From Bacteroidota bacterium (lineage in GTDB: Bacteria; Bacteroidota; Bacteroidia; Chitinophagales; Chitinophagaceae): a stretch of DNA of 64,000 bases. Location: the NCBI GenBank assembly GCA_023424015.1, contig JAFAEM010000005.1, forward strand, positions 36,000 to 99,999, given 5' to 3'. Each line of letters starts with the position of its first letter. Position 1 is the first letter of the stretch. This document shows positions 26,581 to 35,356 of this stretch, piece after piece. The notes under the pieces are model-generated. The model was not told where the DNA came from. It ran no database searches and saw only the letters and a program-made list of their open reading frames with translations. The translations under genes and the position numbers were made by a program.

Positions 26581-27249
26581 TCATCCAATCACAAAACGGC
26601 TGGTGCTTTTCCATCCATTACCAAAAAAATTAACAAAATAAATCCCCTCCTTCAGCGAAGGGATAGCTACCGGTATTAAATCACGTGCTCCGTTCAGGTC
26701 TTTTGCGAACACTTCGATTCCGGAAGTGGAAACGATAGTAAGACGCTCAACCGGGAAACTCGCCTGGACATTCATTACATTACCCTCGATCAAATTTCCC
26801 TGCAACTGAACAGGTGACACCGTAACTCCCTTCGGCATGATCGCGCCGGAATGCACCCAGCTGCCCTGGCCATTCTCTGTGCTCACGCGATACAACAATG
26901 GGCTGCTATCCCGGATATAATGTCGGTATTGATAAAGTCCGTTATGACCCATCACATTTTCACTACGAATAAAGTTGACGCCGTCAAAACTATATTCCAC
27001 TACAAACTTATTGTTGGAAGCATTTTCCCCCGCCTGCCATTGTACTACATTGTACCCATCATTTTGAATCACCTGGAATGAAGACAGGTTAAAGCTGTTG
27101 AACTGCCTGGCGGTTTCAGGACGGGTATTATCTTTCTGGGTAATGACATGTTGCTGCGCCGAAAGCGTCGTTGAAAAAAATAACACAATGACAAGCGCTG
27201 TCAACTTTATATAAGAGCCCAGGGTGTTCCGCAAATTATTCTGTTTCAT
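26581..27249 (-). CDS. Secreted protein with T9SS-like C-terminal domain
   Basis: A 222-residue protein with a signal peptide (LTALVIVLFFSTTLSAQQ). The middle part has fibronectin-like strands (VVQWQAGENASNNKFVVEYS). The last ~75 residues look like a type A T9SS sorting domain, with VTVSPVQLQGN, VERLTIVSTSGIEVF and SLKEGIYFVNFFGNGW, although the NPA motif is replaced. It is probably exported by T9SS. No function is apparent. It is the short neighbour of the beta-lactamase-family gene, 90 bp away on the same strand. Confidence 0.75.
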   Translation of the reverse strand: MKQNNLRNTLGSYIKLTALVIVLFFSTTLSAQQHVITQKDNTRPETARQFNSFNLSSFQVIQNDGYNVVQWQAGENASNNKFVVEYSFDGVNFIRSENVMGHNGLYQYRHYIRDSSPLLYRVSTENGQGSWVHSGAIMPKGVTVSPVQLQGNLIEGNVMNVQASFPVERLTIVSTSGIEVFAKDLNGARDLIPVAIPSLKEGIYFVNFFGNGWKSTSRFVIG

Positions 27250-27491
27250 GGCACATTTCTTTTCTCATATACTTTTAAACAAATAGGATGCCTGCGGGCA
27301 TCTCTCTCGCAGGACCAACATCTACAGGTATTTAAGTAGTGACAGGCTCATTTCACCCGGTGGACTTTTTGCCCATTCATTTCCACAAAATGCGGTGGCA
27401 GCTACCAGCCAAAATTGCAGGACATAAAAAATTTCCGGTAACGACAGCAGATGATTTAATTTTAAGGCTAAGACATTTCAAAAAATTCACT

Positions 27492-28325
27492 ATGCCTCAA
27501 ATACCTGCCGCTATCCAGCAATATCTTGATAAGCCTTACGAACTATCACACGACCAGGTTTCATTTTACCAGGAAAATGGATATATCAAACTCAAAAATG
27601 TGTTACCGAATGAAGTGATCATGTTTTTAAATGATACGATCTCGGCTGAAGTAGTAAGACTTAATACACAACACCTTCCTATCGAACAAAGAGATACCTA
27701 TGGTAAAGCGTTTTTGCAAATCATGAATATCTGGACCAAGTCGAAGCCGGTCAAACAAATTGTATTCGGAAAGCGTCTCGCGAAAATCGCAGCCGACCTG
27801 ATGGAAGTGAATGGTGTAAGACTCTATCATGACCAGGCCCTGTTTAAAGAAGCCGGTGGTGGTCATACGCCCTGGCATGCCGATCAATACTACTGGCCTT
27901 TATCCTCAGATAATACCGTCACCGCCTGGATACCACTTCAACAGACAGGCCTGGAGCTGGGACCACTGGAGTTTAGTGCCAAAAGTCAGCAACTACAGGA
28001 AGGGCGATCCCTAAAGATCAGCGACGATAGCGAAATCATGATCCAGAAAAAACTTACGCTGAATGATTACACAAAAATCGTTGAGCCATTCGACCTGGGT
28101 GAAGTGAGTTTTCACAACGGATGGGTTTTTCATCGCGCCGGTGCCAACACCACCAACCGGATGCGTAAAGTGATGACCATTATTTACATGGAGAAGGATA
28201 TGAGGCTAAAACAGCCAGCCAATGAAAACCAGCAGGCTGACTGGGAGACCTGGTGTCCGGGGGCACGGGTTGGTGAAATTATTGATACGCCTTTGAACCC
28301 TGTCCTCTACGACAGGGATTTGTAA
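27492..28325 (+). CDS. Phytanoyl-CoA dioxygenase (PhyH) family protein
   Basis: A 277-residue Fe(II)/2-oxoglutarate dioxygenase of the PhyH superfamily. I chose the ATG at 27492; the open frame upstream to 27339 has no family character. The metal triad is visible: His and Asp in TPWHADQYYWPL and the distal His in FHNGWVFHRAGANTTNRMRK, with the 2OG-binding Arg just after. Members hydroxylate lipids or small metabolites; the substrate is unknown. It is a single gene, followed by a dispersed repeat copy. Confidence 0.88.
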   Translation: MPQIPAAIQQYLDKPYELSHDQVSFYQENGYIKLKNVLPNEVIMFLNDTISAEVVRLNTQHLPIEQRDTYGKAFLQIMNIWTKSKPVKQIVFGKRLAKIAADLMEVNGVRLYHDQALFKEAGGGHTPWHADQYYWPLSSDNTVTAWIPLQQTGLELGPLEFSAKSQQLQEGRSLKISDDSEIMIQKKLTLNDYTKIVEPFDLGEVSFHNGWVFHRAGANTTNRMRKVMTIIYMEKDMRLKQPANENQQADWETWCPGARVGEIIDTPLNPVLYDRDL

Positions 28326-28330
28326 TTAGT

Positions 28331-28509
28331 AATCATTGCTGTTCGGGATAAATGTATCGAAGTACCAGGAAACCAGATCGCACAAAGCGGAGTATTAGCA
28401 TCATGTCCTGTTCTCCGCAGAAGATTTTTTAAACCGTAGGCGCCTTACACTGTGCTCGCCGTGTCCGCCGTGGTTTATAGTATTCCACGTTCCCCGGACA
28501 ATAATGATT
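28331..28509. repeat. Dispersed ~130-bp repeat, copy B (full, with inverted ends)
   Basis: The core 28381-28509 aligns with copy C at 35205-35331 over its whole length. It contains GCGGAG...CTCCGC as a hairpin around TATTAGCATCATGTCCTGTT, then CGTAGGCGCC, TGTGCTCGCCGTG and the end CCCCGGACAATAATGATT. Upstream, AATCATTGCTGTTCGGG (28331-28347) is a near inverted copy of that end (14 of 17 positions), so the element may have terminal inverted repeats ~18 nt long. It carries no ORF. Confidence 0.85.
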
Positions 28510-28546
28510 CCAAACCCGATCTATCGCTCCCAATCGCCAATTACAC

Positions 28547-29524
28547 TTAGGCCACAGCCATATCCCGGTTATACTTGTTCCGATAGTCTATCGGCGATTT
28601 CCCTGTGATCCGTTTAAAAACTGTCCGAAATGCTTTTACATCGGAGTAACCAACATCATACATCAACTCGTTTACATTTTTACGGCTGGCTTCCAGGCCT
28701 TTTTTTACGGCTTCAACCTTCACACGCTGGATATATTCAACAACGGTGTTTGAAGTTGCCTTTTTAAATCTTCTTTCGAGATTTCGGCGGCCCAGTGCAA
28801 ACATTGATGCCAGCTGGTCAACCGTGATCTTGTCCTGGTAATTCTTTTCGATAAATTCCTGGGCCTTTCTGATCGCTTCGTCTTCATGATCTTTCTGTCC
28901 CTGGAAGATCGTAAAGGAAAGCTGGTTGACACGTTCCATTTCAATAGCAAACACCTTTGCCGATAGAACGGCCATGGGATGCCCGGCATATTTTTCAATC
29001 AAGTGCAGGATCAGGTTTAAATACGAAAATGCGCCGCCGCTGGTATAAATCCCATTCTCGTCGGTGATGATCTTCTCCGTTACAAGGTTCACCTCGGGAA
29101 ACATTTTTCGAAACGCGTTCTCTGCCATCCAGTGTGTAGCGCACTTTTTTCCATCCACCAGCCCTGTAGATGCCAGCAGAAATGCGCCAAGGCATAAACT
29201 CGCCACCTCAGCGCCAGCAGCATGTTGCTCAACGATCCAGGGAATAAAATCCTTATTTATCTCCAATGCCTGTTGTATATCTCCATCAATAGCCGGAATA
29301 ATTACCAGGTCGGTCTTTTTTATATCTGTAATAAGATTAGAATGAACTGTAAACATACCGCCAGATACGAGGGTCTCCCTGCACAAACCAGCAAGCTGGA
29401 CATTAAAAATGGGAGGTTCTTCTTTAGACTTTAAAAACGTATTCACCTGCGTAAGCAATTGCCGCGAACCCTCGAGGCTACCAAGTATGGCGCCCTCGGG
29501 TACTAAGATTGTGATGTGTTTCAT
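28547..29524 (-). CDS. GlxA-family transcriptional regulator (DJ-1/PfpI + AraC)
   Basis: A 325-residue regulator from the ATG at 29522-29524; an ATG seven codons earlier is possible. Residues ~3-185 form a DJ-1/PfpI-like amidase domain (ITILVPEGAIL, VASLCLGAFLLASTGLVDG with the elbow Cys). The C-terminal ~100 residues are an AraC-type double helix-turn-helix (KITVDQLASMFALGRRNLERRFKKAT, cut here, then YDVGYSDVKAFRTVFKRITG). Such proteins usually activate neighbouring or distant metabolic genes on binding a small ligand. The divergent VOC gene at 29746 is a possible target. Confidence 0.93.
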   Translation of the reverse strand: MKHITILVPEGAILGSLEGSRQLLTQVNTFLKSKEEPPIFNVQLAGLCRETLVSGGMFTVHSNLITDIKKTDLVIIPAIDGDIQQALEINKDFIPWIVEQHAAGAEVASLCLGAFLLASTGLVDGKKCATHWMAENAFRKMFPEVNLVTEKIITDENGIYTSGGAFSYLNLILHLIEKYAGHPMAVLSAKVFAIEMERVNQLSFTIFQGQKDHEDEAIRKAQEFIEKNYQDKITVDQLASMFALGRRNLERRFKKATSNTVVEYIQRVKVEAVKKGLEASRKNVNELMYDVGYSDVKAFRTVFKRITGKSPIDYRNKYNRDMAVA

Positions 29525-29745
29525 TTGATATAGCTTTTGGCTCATGACAAAAAATTTACTTCAAACGTTTGCCCGTGTTGAAATTTTTTTACATCTACTC
29601 TACCAAAAGTAGTCAAATCCCTTGTCGGGATCAACCAGCCATTTTGCCGTAATCACACCCCATATAACTGAACCATCGCCAGTAGCTTTGAACACGCCAC
29701 GTGTGCAAATTTCAACTTAATCCGGGACCACCAAACAATTTCAAA

Positions 29746-30171
29746 ATGGTTACAGTCAACCCCTATTTAAATTTTAACGGAACAACAGAAGCAGCGTTTA
29801 ATTTTTACCGCTCAGTTTTTGGTGGTGATTTTATTACCCTGCAGCGTTTCAAGGATACTGCCGAGGCTGACCGGATTCAGGAAGCGGATCGTGACAAGAT
29901 CATGCATGTGGCACTGATGATCGGGAAAGGAACGGTGCTCATGGGAACCGACGCACTTGAATCGATGGGTCACCCGCTCACGGTCGGAAATAATTTTTTC
30001 CTGTCCATCAGTGCAGAAAGTGAACAGGAAGCGGAAAATTATTTTGAAAAACTTTCTGCCGGGGGGAAAATAAGCATCCCGCTAAAAAAAACATTCTGGG
30101 GGGCATACTTCGGCATCTTTACCGACAAGTTCGGTATTCAATGGATGATCGACTACGATTACAGTCAATAG
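29746..30171 (+). CDS. VOC family protein, PhnB type
   Basis: A 141-residue VOC protein. I used the ATG at 29746, since VTVNPYLNFNGTTEAAFNFY is the usual opening of PhnB/YjdN proteins; the frame is open 15 codons further up without likeness. VALMIGKGTVLMGTDA and the closing WGAYFGIFTDKFGIQWM are typical. These proteins often act as demethylubiquinone-like or glyoxalase homologues with no proven role. It is divergent from the GlxA regulator and 29 bp upstream of another VOC gene. Confidence 0.9.
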   Translation: MVTVNPYLNFNGTTEAAFNFYRSVFGGDFITLQRFKDTAEADRIQEADRDKIMHVALMIGKGTVLMGTDALESMGHPLTVGNNFFLSISAESEQEAENYFEKLSAGGKISIPLKKTFWGAYFGIFTDKFGIQWMIDYDYSQ

Positions 30172-30200
30172 ACCGTATTAATAAATGAAAACAAGATGGC

Positions 30201-30599
30201 ATGAAAATGAAACCAAAGATCAACTATATCAGCATTGCTACAAATGACCTGCAAACCTCTTTTATATTTTATCGCGACGGGCTGGGGCTTGCTACTAAAG
30301 GAATTAAAACAAGCCCCGAACAACACGCCTGCTTTAAACTAGGCAATGGCCTTGACCTGGTACTGTATGATAAAAAAAATCTGACAGGCTCCCGCAGCTT
30401 TCGTTCAAATGTCAATGAAGGCTCACACTTTATCATCAGCCATCGTGCTGACAGTAAAGAAGAAGTCGATACTATTTTACAAAAAGCATTAGGTGCAGGC
30501 GCCGTCCAGATCGGGCAGGTAAAAGAGGAACCCTGGTGGTACGCTGTGAAATTTGCCGATCCCGACGGACACCAATGGGAAATTGTATGGGAAGCCTGA
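30201..30599 (+). CDS. VOC family protein, glyoxalase-like
   Basis: A 132-residue VOC protein with the opening INYISIATNDLQTSFIFYRDG, KLGNGLDLVLYD and the end KFADPDGHQWEIVWE, which carries the usual Glu ligand. It is the second VOC gene of a probable two-gene unit (29-bp spacing). The two share only the fold and are not recent duplicates. Substrate unknown. Confidence 0.88.
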   Translation: MKMKPKINYISIATNDLQTSFIFYRDGLGLATKGIKTSPEQHACFKLGNGLDLVLYDKKNLTGSRSFRSNVNEGSHFIISHRADSKEEVDTILQKALGAGAVQIGQVKEEPWWYAVKFADPDGHQWEIVWEA

Positions 30600-30745
30600 T
30601 CAATCAAACACTTATGACCATGATCCGTTTTTCAGTGCAGGAGATTTGCAGGATCGCCCGGGCCTTTGACATCTACTCATAAAATCAATGGCACATATAT
30701 TGGAGAAAATACTTGTCTACGTTCTTTAATATTTAATTCTTGGGT

Positions 30746-30988
30746 ATGAAAACTCTATTGGTGGCCATTGGTCTCGTGGCGGCAGTATCCTGCACTTCGG
30801 TAAGAGAGATCCAGGTAGAAATGATCCAGGCACAATTGATAAAAATCGATACCGTTCACCGGCTGCCCAATGAATACCAGAAACTGCTCACCTGGCGCGG
30901 AGCAGATAATATTGACTATATCAGTTTTGTATCGATGGACCAGGTGTATCCGCTCGGTGTCAGCTTTGTAGTTATGAAAACGAAATAA
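30746..30988 (+). CDS. Small predicted lipoprotein, 80 aa
   Basis: The ATG at 30746 gives MKTLLVAIGLVAAVSCTS, a compact lipoprotein signal with lipobox VAAVSC. The mature ~64 residues alternate strands (VEMIQAQLIKIDTV, YISFVSMDQVYPLGVSFVV). It resembles a single small OB-like or Sm-like barrel, by pattern only. I recognise no family. It is monocistronic and followed within 7 bp by a strong terminator. Confidence 0.7.
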   Translation: MKTLLVAIGLVAAVSCTSVREIQVEMIQAQLIKIDTVHRLPNEYQKLLTWRGADNIDYISFVSMDQVYPLGVSFVVMKTK

Positions 30989-30994
30989 AATGAT

Positions 30995-31021
30995 GAAGGG
31001 AAACCTACGGAGTTTCCCTTC
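30995..31021. terminator. Bidirectional intrinsic terminator
   Basis: GAAGGGAAAC and GTTTCCCTTC form a perfect 10-bp stem with a 7-nt loop between the convergent lipoprotein and cytochrome c genes. The flanks are A/T-rich, although the T runs are short. Confidence 0.75.
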
Positions 31022-31039
31022 TATATTGCCGCCCGCTTA

Positions 31040-31969
31040 TTATTTCTTTTCTGTTTCCGTCCGCACCGGTTTCAGGGTCTTTAAATATGCATATATCGCT
31101 TTGATTTCAGCGTCGCTCATGCGTCCATAACTGGGCCATGGCATGTGACTTCCCTCCACAATTCTCCCCATACGAAACCTGTCAATGAAATTCTTTTCAG
31201 ACCAGCCGAAGACCCGGCTGCTGCTGTCGGTCGTGATATTCGGTGTCATTATACCATCCATAACATTTCCCCCTGCATAAGGCTCACCGGTAAAATCACC
31301 ACTTAATGTTCGCTGGGTATGGCAACCGCCACAGTTGGCCACATTGTTGGCAAGATATTCCCCATAAGATGCCGAACTGTCTTTCACCACCTGCGATCTG
31401 ACATCACCACGCGGTCCAACTGGTTTAACCATAAATGCCTTTACAGCTTTACCAAGAACATTGAGGTCGTTGTCCGGCACTTTGTTCTTTACCGGCCGCT
31501 GTGCACGCAGGTAAGAAATGATCGCCGTCATATCTTCATCACTCATATCCTGGAAAGGCATAAAATTGAAGACGACCGTGCCATCGGCATGCACACCATA
31601 TCTTAAGGCACGGGCAATTTCCGCATCGGTCAACCTGCCAATACCAGTTTCGTCATCAGGAGTAATGTTTTTTGCATAGATCTTTCCAAGAGGGATATCA
31701 AATACATGTCCTCCCGAAAGATCGACGGGCAGTCCAAGCCTAATCAAAGAATCCGTATTCCCCTGGCTATGACAATCCGCACAATGCGCTGCCCCAAAGA
31801 TCAATTGCTTTCCACGAAGTATGACACTGGAATCTGCCGAAGCCCGGATATTCGGATAGGGACGGTCGTATTTCACATTTTGCCGGGCCATGACTGTGAT
31901 TGTAACACCGAGGATTAAAAACAACAGGACCAGGCCAGTCCATTTCATTATTTTTTTAAGAAGCCGCAT
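31040..31969 (-). CDS. Diheme cytochrome c, membrane-anchored
   Basis: A 309-residue protein with an N-terminal hydrophobic segment (~residues 10-28) that anchors it or serves as a signal. It has two heme c sites, CADCH in the first half and CGGCH in the second, each in a cytochrome c domain, with candidate axial Met in FMPFQDMSDEDM and SHMPWPSYGRM. It resembles the cytochrome subunit of periplasmic alcohol/aldehyde dehydrogenases or a terminal-oxidase donor; no dehydrogenase gene is adjacent. It is a single gene. Confidence 0.9.
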   Translation of the reverse strand: MRLLKKIMKWTGLVLLFLILGVTITVMARQNVKYDRPYPNIRASADSSVILRGKQLIFGAAHCADCHSQGNTDSLIRLGLPVDLSGGHVFDIPLGKIYAKNITPDDETGIGRLTDAEIARALRYGVHADGTVVFNFMPFQDMSDEDMTAIISYLRAQRPVKNKVPDNDLNVLGKAVKAFMVKPVGPRGDVRSQVVKDSSASYGEYLANNVANCGGCHTQRTLSGDFTGEPYAGGNVMDGIMTPNITTDSSSRVFGWSEKNFIDRFRMGRIVEGSHMPWPSYGRMSDAEIKAIYAYLKTLKPVRTETEKK

Positions 31970-32116
31970 CAGGATTGGTTTAATACCTGAAAATTATTAC
32001 GAGTCGTGCAGCTGCCAACGACTACACTGACTGAATTGGCATAAAAGCATCATGAATTGGTATAGTCAAACACAAACTGGTTTACCTAACTTTACTCATA
32101 GCCCGATTTTGCTTCC

Positions 32117-33247
32117 ATGAAAAAAAATTCAAGTGTTTCGCATTTGTCCCCTGGATCAAAAGCTTCCCTTTTGAATGCTTTAAAAAATGCGGAATCCATT
32201 CTTACAGGTAAACGTGTGACAGCAGGCTTCGATGGTTTTACGGATACTATCGCCAGGATCGTCCGAAAAAAACGAAATCACAAAGCACCAGCTTATTTTA
32301 CCAGCATCAAAGAATTTGGAACATATATTACCGAAAAACACTCCGCGAGCTTTAGCCTGGAAATAGAAGAAACAAGTAAGAAACCAGGTGGTAATATGCC
32401 GATCATGTCACACACACTTGGAACACTGGGCATCAAAACAGCTTGTATCGGCGCTTTCGGTTATCCCCTGCCACATGAGATCTTTAAAACCATGTCGCCC
32501 AATTGTGAGCTGAATAGTTTTGCAGACCCCGGTAACTCCACTGCTTTTGAATTCCAGGATGGAAAAATGTTCCTGGCACAAATGGGCGCCCTGAATTCGA
32601 TGGGCTGGAATGATATTGTAACAAAGATTGGTATGGACAAAATCAGATCATATTATCGTGAAGCCGACCTGGTATGCCTGCTCAACTGGAGTGAGATCGA
32701 CGCGTCGACCAGTATCTGGAAAGGGTTATTGAAGGATATTTTCCCATCGCTTCCCGAAAATAAACATCCATACCTGTTTATTGACCTCTCCGACTGCTCT
32801 AAACGAAGTAAGGACGCGGTTGGTGAAGCATTACAACTAATGAACGAATTTGCAGAACACGGCAGAATTATACTTAGCCTGAACAAAAACGAGGCAGGTA
32901 TTATCAGCAGCCAGGTTTCGCCAAAGAAAAAATATAATGACGTGCTTAGCCAGGGTAAGAAAATTTTCGGTTCATTAAGTTTGCATACCCTGCTTATCCA
33001 TTCCGCCAGGGAGACGATCGCCTTCCGTGGCGATGAACAGGTCAGCATTCCCACGTTCTATACACCTAAACCTTTTATTTCAACAGGTGCAGGTGATAAT
33101 TTCAACGCTGGGTTCTGTGCGGCACAATTATTAGAGTTGGATCTTGCGATGGCTGTCATTTTCGCCAACGCTACAGCGGGTTCTTATATTCGATCAGGAG
33201 TTGCGCCCCGGATCAATGATATTAAAACATTCCTCGAAAATCAATAA
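32117..33247 (+). CDS. PfkB-family carbohydrate kinase
   Basis: A 376-residue sugar kinase. KPGGNMPIMSHTLGTLGIKTACIG is the substrate-binding N-terminal signature (quoted here over two segments), and STGAGDNFNAGFCAAQLL carries the catalytic Asp of the GAGD anion hole. The N-terminal ~40 residues are an extra helix. It is the first gene of a three-gene operon, with the NagB-like gene starting 2 bp later, so an amino sugar or derived sugar is a plausible substrate; this is inference from context. Confidence 0.88.
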   Translation: MKKNSSVSHLSPGSKASLLNALKNAESILTGKRVTAGFDGFTDTIARIVRKKRNHKAPAYFTSIKEFGTYITEKHSASFSLEIEETSKKPGGNMPIMSHTLGTLGIKTACIGAFGYPLPHEIFKTMSPNCELNSFADPGNSTAFEFQDGKMFLAQMGALNSMGWNDIVTKIGMDKIRSYYREADLVCLLNWSEIDASTSIWKGLLKDIFPSLPENKHPYLFIDLSDCSKRSKDAVGEALQLMNEFAEHGRIILSLNKNEAGIISSQVSPKKKYNDVLSQGKKIFGSLSLHTLLIHSARETIAFRGDEQVSIPTFYTPKPFISTGAGDNFNAGFCAAQLLELDLAMAVIFANATAGSYIRSGVAPRINDIKTFLENQ

Positions 33248-33249
33248 TC

Positions 33250-33984
33250 ATGCAGGTAAAGATTTTTAAAGATCATCAAAGTTTATCCGAAAACGTCGCC
33301 TCGGAAGTAGTGGCACTGTTGAACTCCAAACCTGAGGCTGTGATATGCTTTGCGTCAGGAGAAACACCCCGGCAGACCTGCCGACAGCTGGTTGAGAAAA
33401 TAAGAAATGAAAAAACGGATACCAGTCGCTGTAGTTTTATTGGCCTCGACGAATGGGTTGGTATTCCCCCGGAAAACGAAGGTAGCTGCCATTATTTTTT
33501 CAAAAATGAACTGATTGAACCATTGGGAATCCCCACACAACAATTTCATTTGTTTGATGCCATGTCAGATCAACTCGGCGAGGAATGTTTAAAAATGGAC
33601 AGGCTGATCGCTGAAAAAAAGGGGATCGATCTCATCATTGTAGGTATTGGGATGAATGGCCATATCGGGTTTAATGAGCCGGGTGTTTCATTCACTAACT
33701 ATTCCCATGTAATAGATCTCGATGAAACCACCCGTACCGTAGGCCAGAAATATTTCAAAACGCAACAGATCCTCGAAAAGGGAATTACACTCGGGCTGCA
33801 ACACCTGCTCGACTCCCGTAAAGCAATCCTGATAGCCAATGGCAACAAGAAAGCCAGTGTGATCAAAAAAACAATTGAAGAGCAAATCACCAATGATTTT
33901 CCTGCAAGCATCATGCAGTCCCACCCCAATGGTTTTGTCATGATCGATGAAGAAGCAGCCGCCGACCTTGATCAAAGAAATTAA
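33250..33984 (+). CDS. Glucosamine-6-phosphate deaminase/isomerase (NagB-like)
   Basis: A 244-residue sugar-phosphate isomerase/deaminase. FASGETPRQTCRQL binds phosphate, IGLDEWVG carries the catalytic Asp, and GIGMNGHIGFNEPG carries the catalytic His and Glu. Asn stands at the position of the E. coli NagB relay Asp, as in many Gram-positive homologues. It converts glucosamine 6-phosphate to fructose 6-phosphate and ammonia, by family; a 6-phosphogluconolactonase role is less likely given the length and GHIGFNEPG motif. It lies between a sugar kinase and an MFS transporter. Confidence 0.88.
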   Translation: MQVKIFKDHQSLSENVASEVVALLNSKPEAVICFASGETPRQTCRQLVEKIRNEKTDTSRCSFIGLDEWVGIPPENEGSCHYFFKNELIEPLGIPTQQFHLFDAMSDQLGEECLKMDRLIAEKKGIDLIIVGIGMNGHIGFNEPGVSFTNYSHVIDLDETTRTVGQKYFKTQQILEKGITLGLQHLLDSRKAILIANGNKKASVIKKTIEEQITNDFPASIMQSHPNGFVMIDEEAAADLDQRN

Positions 33985-33993
33985 ATCTGCCTG

Positions 33994-35187
33994 ATGAAAA
34001 TCAGTGAAGCCAATAAATTGCGATTACTTTATTTCCTCGTTTTCTGTTGCACTGCAGCCTGGCTGCCTATTTTCGCTGACTATTGCATGGCGCAGGGATT
34101 AAGCGGTGTGAAAACAGGCATCATCCTCAGTATTCCACCCATGATGATGTTTTTGGTACAACCATTTTATGGTATGGCGGCTGATCGCTTTGGCTATAAA
34201 AAAACTTTACTCTTCTCTTCACTCCTCGCGGCAATGTGTTTTGCACTCTACCTGGTTAACGGAGGATTTGCGTTCCTATTCCTGGTTACCGTGCTGATGG
34301 CCCTTTTTTACAATACTCTTCAACCCGTTCTGGACAGTCTTTCATTAAAGCTGGTTAAATTGAACCCCGCATTTTCTTACGGCACATTGCGAATCGCCGG
34401 CGCCGCAGGCTGGGCTTTCACAGGTATCATCAATGGATACCTGATCGATGCGATCGATACTTCGGTGATCTTTACGGTCGCTGCGGTGAGTATGTTGCTC
34501 ACTTTTATTTTCGGGTTTTCACTGGCCGATGATAAAGAAAAAGAAATAGTCGCGTCGACTCAGTCCTTTGAAAACGTCAAAGACGTTTTTACCAACAGGG
34601 TTTTACTTTTCTTACTCTTTTGTGTATTCCTGGTTTCTGCAGGTGCCACAACAATCTGGAATTTTTATTCCATCTATATGAAAGAAAACGGCGCTTCAGC
34701 GTCCCTTGTGGGATATGGAATTTCATTCCAGGGCCTTTGCGAATTGCCCTTATTTTACTTTTCTGCCGTTATTATCCGGAAACTCGGTTTAAAAACCACT
34801 CTTGTTGTTACCATTTTCGCTACCGCCCTCCGCATGCTTCTGTACAGCCTTGTAAAAAATCCGCAGGCAGCTATCGCCATTGAATTACTTCATGGCATTT
34901 CCTGGTCATTATTCTGGGTGGTATGTGTAGAATATGTGAACCTCCTGATCAGGCAGGACTGGAGAGCAACGGGACAATCTCTATTGTATGCAGCTTATTT
35001 CGGTGCAGGCGCGATTGCCGGAAATTTCTGGACAGGCTATTTATCCGATGCCGATATGAAGATATCGTCCATATTTTTCCTAAATGCCGCGATCGTAGCC
35101 GTTGTGGCGATACTGGTGTGGATTTTCCTGACAAAAAAAACGGGTGAGAGGGAAGGGTATACGGAATTGGGAATTGGGACCCGATAG
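33994..35187 (+). CDS. MFS transporter (LacY/nucleoside-symporter type)
   Basis: A 397-residue permease with about 12 membrane segments. The opening LRLLYFLVFCCTAAWLPIF and the loop GMAADRFGYKK between segments 2 and 3 fit the MFS_1-like/LacY-NupG group. It is the third gene of the kinase-deaminase operon (9-bp gap) and probably imports the sugar they process. The last codons (YTELGIGTR) come from a GAATTGGGAATTGGGA stretch that is also seen next to repeat copy A, so the C-terminal tail may have been reshaped by repeat DNA. Confidence 0.88.
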   Translation: MKISEANKLRLLYFLVFCCTAAWLPIFADYCMAQGLSGVKTGIILSIPPMMMFLVQPFYGMAADRFGYKKTLLFSSLLAAMCFALYLVNGGFAFLFLVTVLMALFYNTLQPVLDSLSLKLVKLNPAFSYGTLRIAGAAGWAFTGIINGYLIDAIDTSVIFTVAAVSMLLTFIFGFSLADDKEKEIVASTQSFENVKDVFTNRVLLFLLFCVFLVSAGATTIWNFYSIYMKENGASASLVGYGISFQGLCELPLFYFSAVIIRKLGLKTTLVVTIFATALRMLLYSLVKNPQAAIAIELLHGISWSLFWVVCVEYVNLLIRQDWRATGQSLLYAAYFGAGAIAGNFWTGYLSDADMKISSIFFLNAAIVAVVAILVWIFLTKKTGEREGYTELGIGTR

Positions 35188-35204
35188 ATTCTGCAAACAG
35201 CAGA

Positions 35205-35331
35205 CACAGCGGAGTATTAACATCATGTCCTGTTCTCCGTAGCAGATTAATAACGCGTAGGCGCCTTTCGCTGTGTTCGCCGTGCCCGCCGTGGTTTATA
35301 GTACTCCAGAGTTCCCCGGACAATAATGATT
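35205..35331. repeat. Dispersed ~130-bp repeat, copy C
   Basis: Aligns end to end with copy B. The shared blocks are GCGGAGTATTA(A/G)CATCATG, CGTAGGCGCC, TGTGTTCGCCGTGCCCGCCG, TTTATAGTACTCC and CCCCGGACAATAATGATT. GGAGTATT near the left end can pair with AGTACTCC near the right end. It follows the MFS gene stop by 17 bp and precedes the convergent oxygenase gene by 25 bp. Confidence 0.88.
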
Positions 35332-35356
35332 AGATATTAGTCATTGAGTTCCTATT

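Noticed and set aside
33650..33700. Asn in place of the NagB relay Asp as a sign of an inactive enzyme
   Set aside because: Asn at this place is common in active Gram-positive NagB homologues.
34949..35323. Minus-strand ORF over repeat copy C
   Set aside because: Antisense to the MFS gene end plus repeat DNA; no recognisable protein features.
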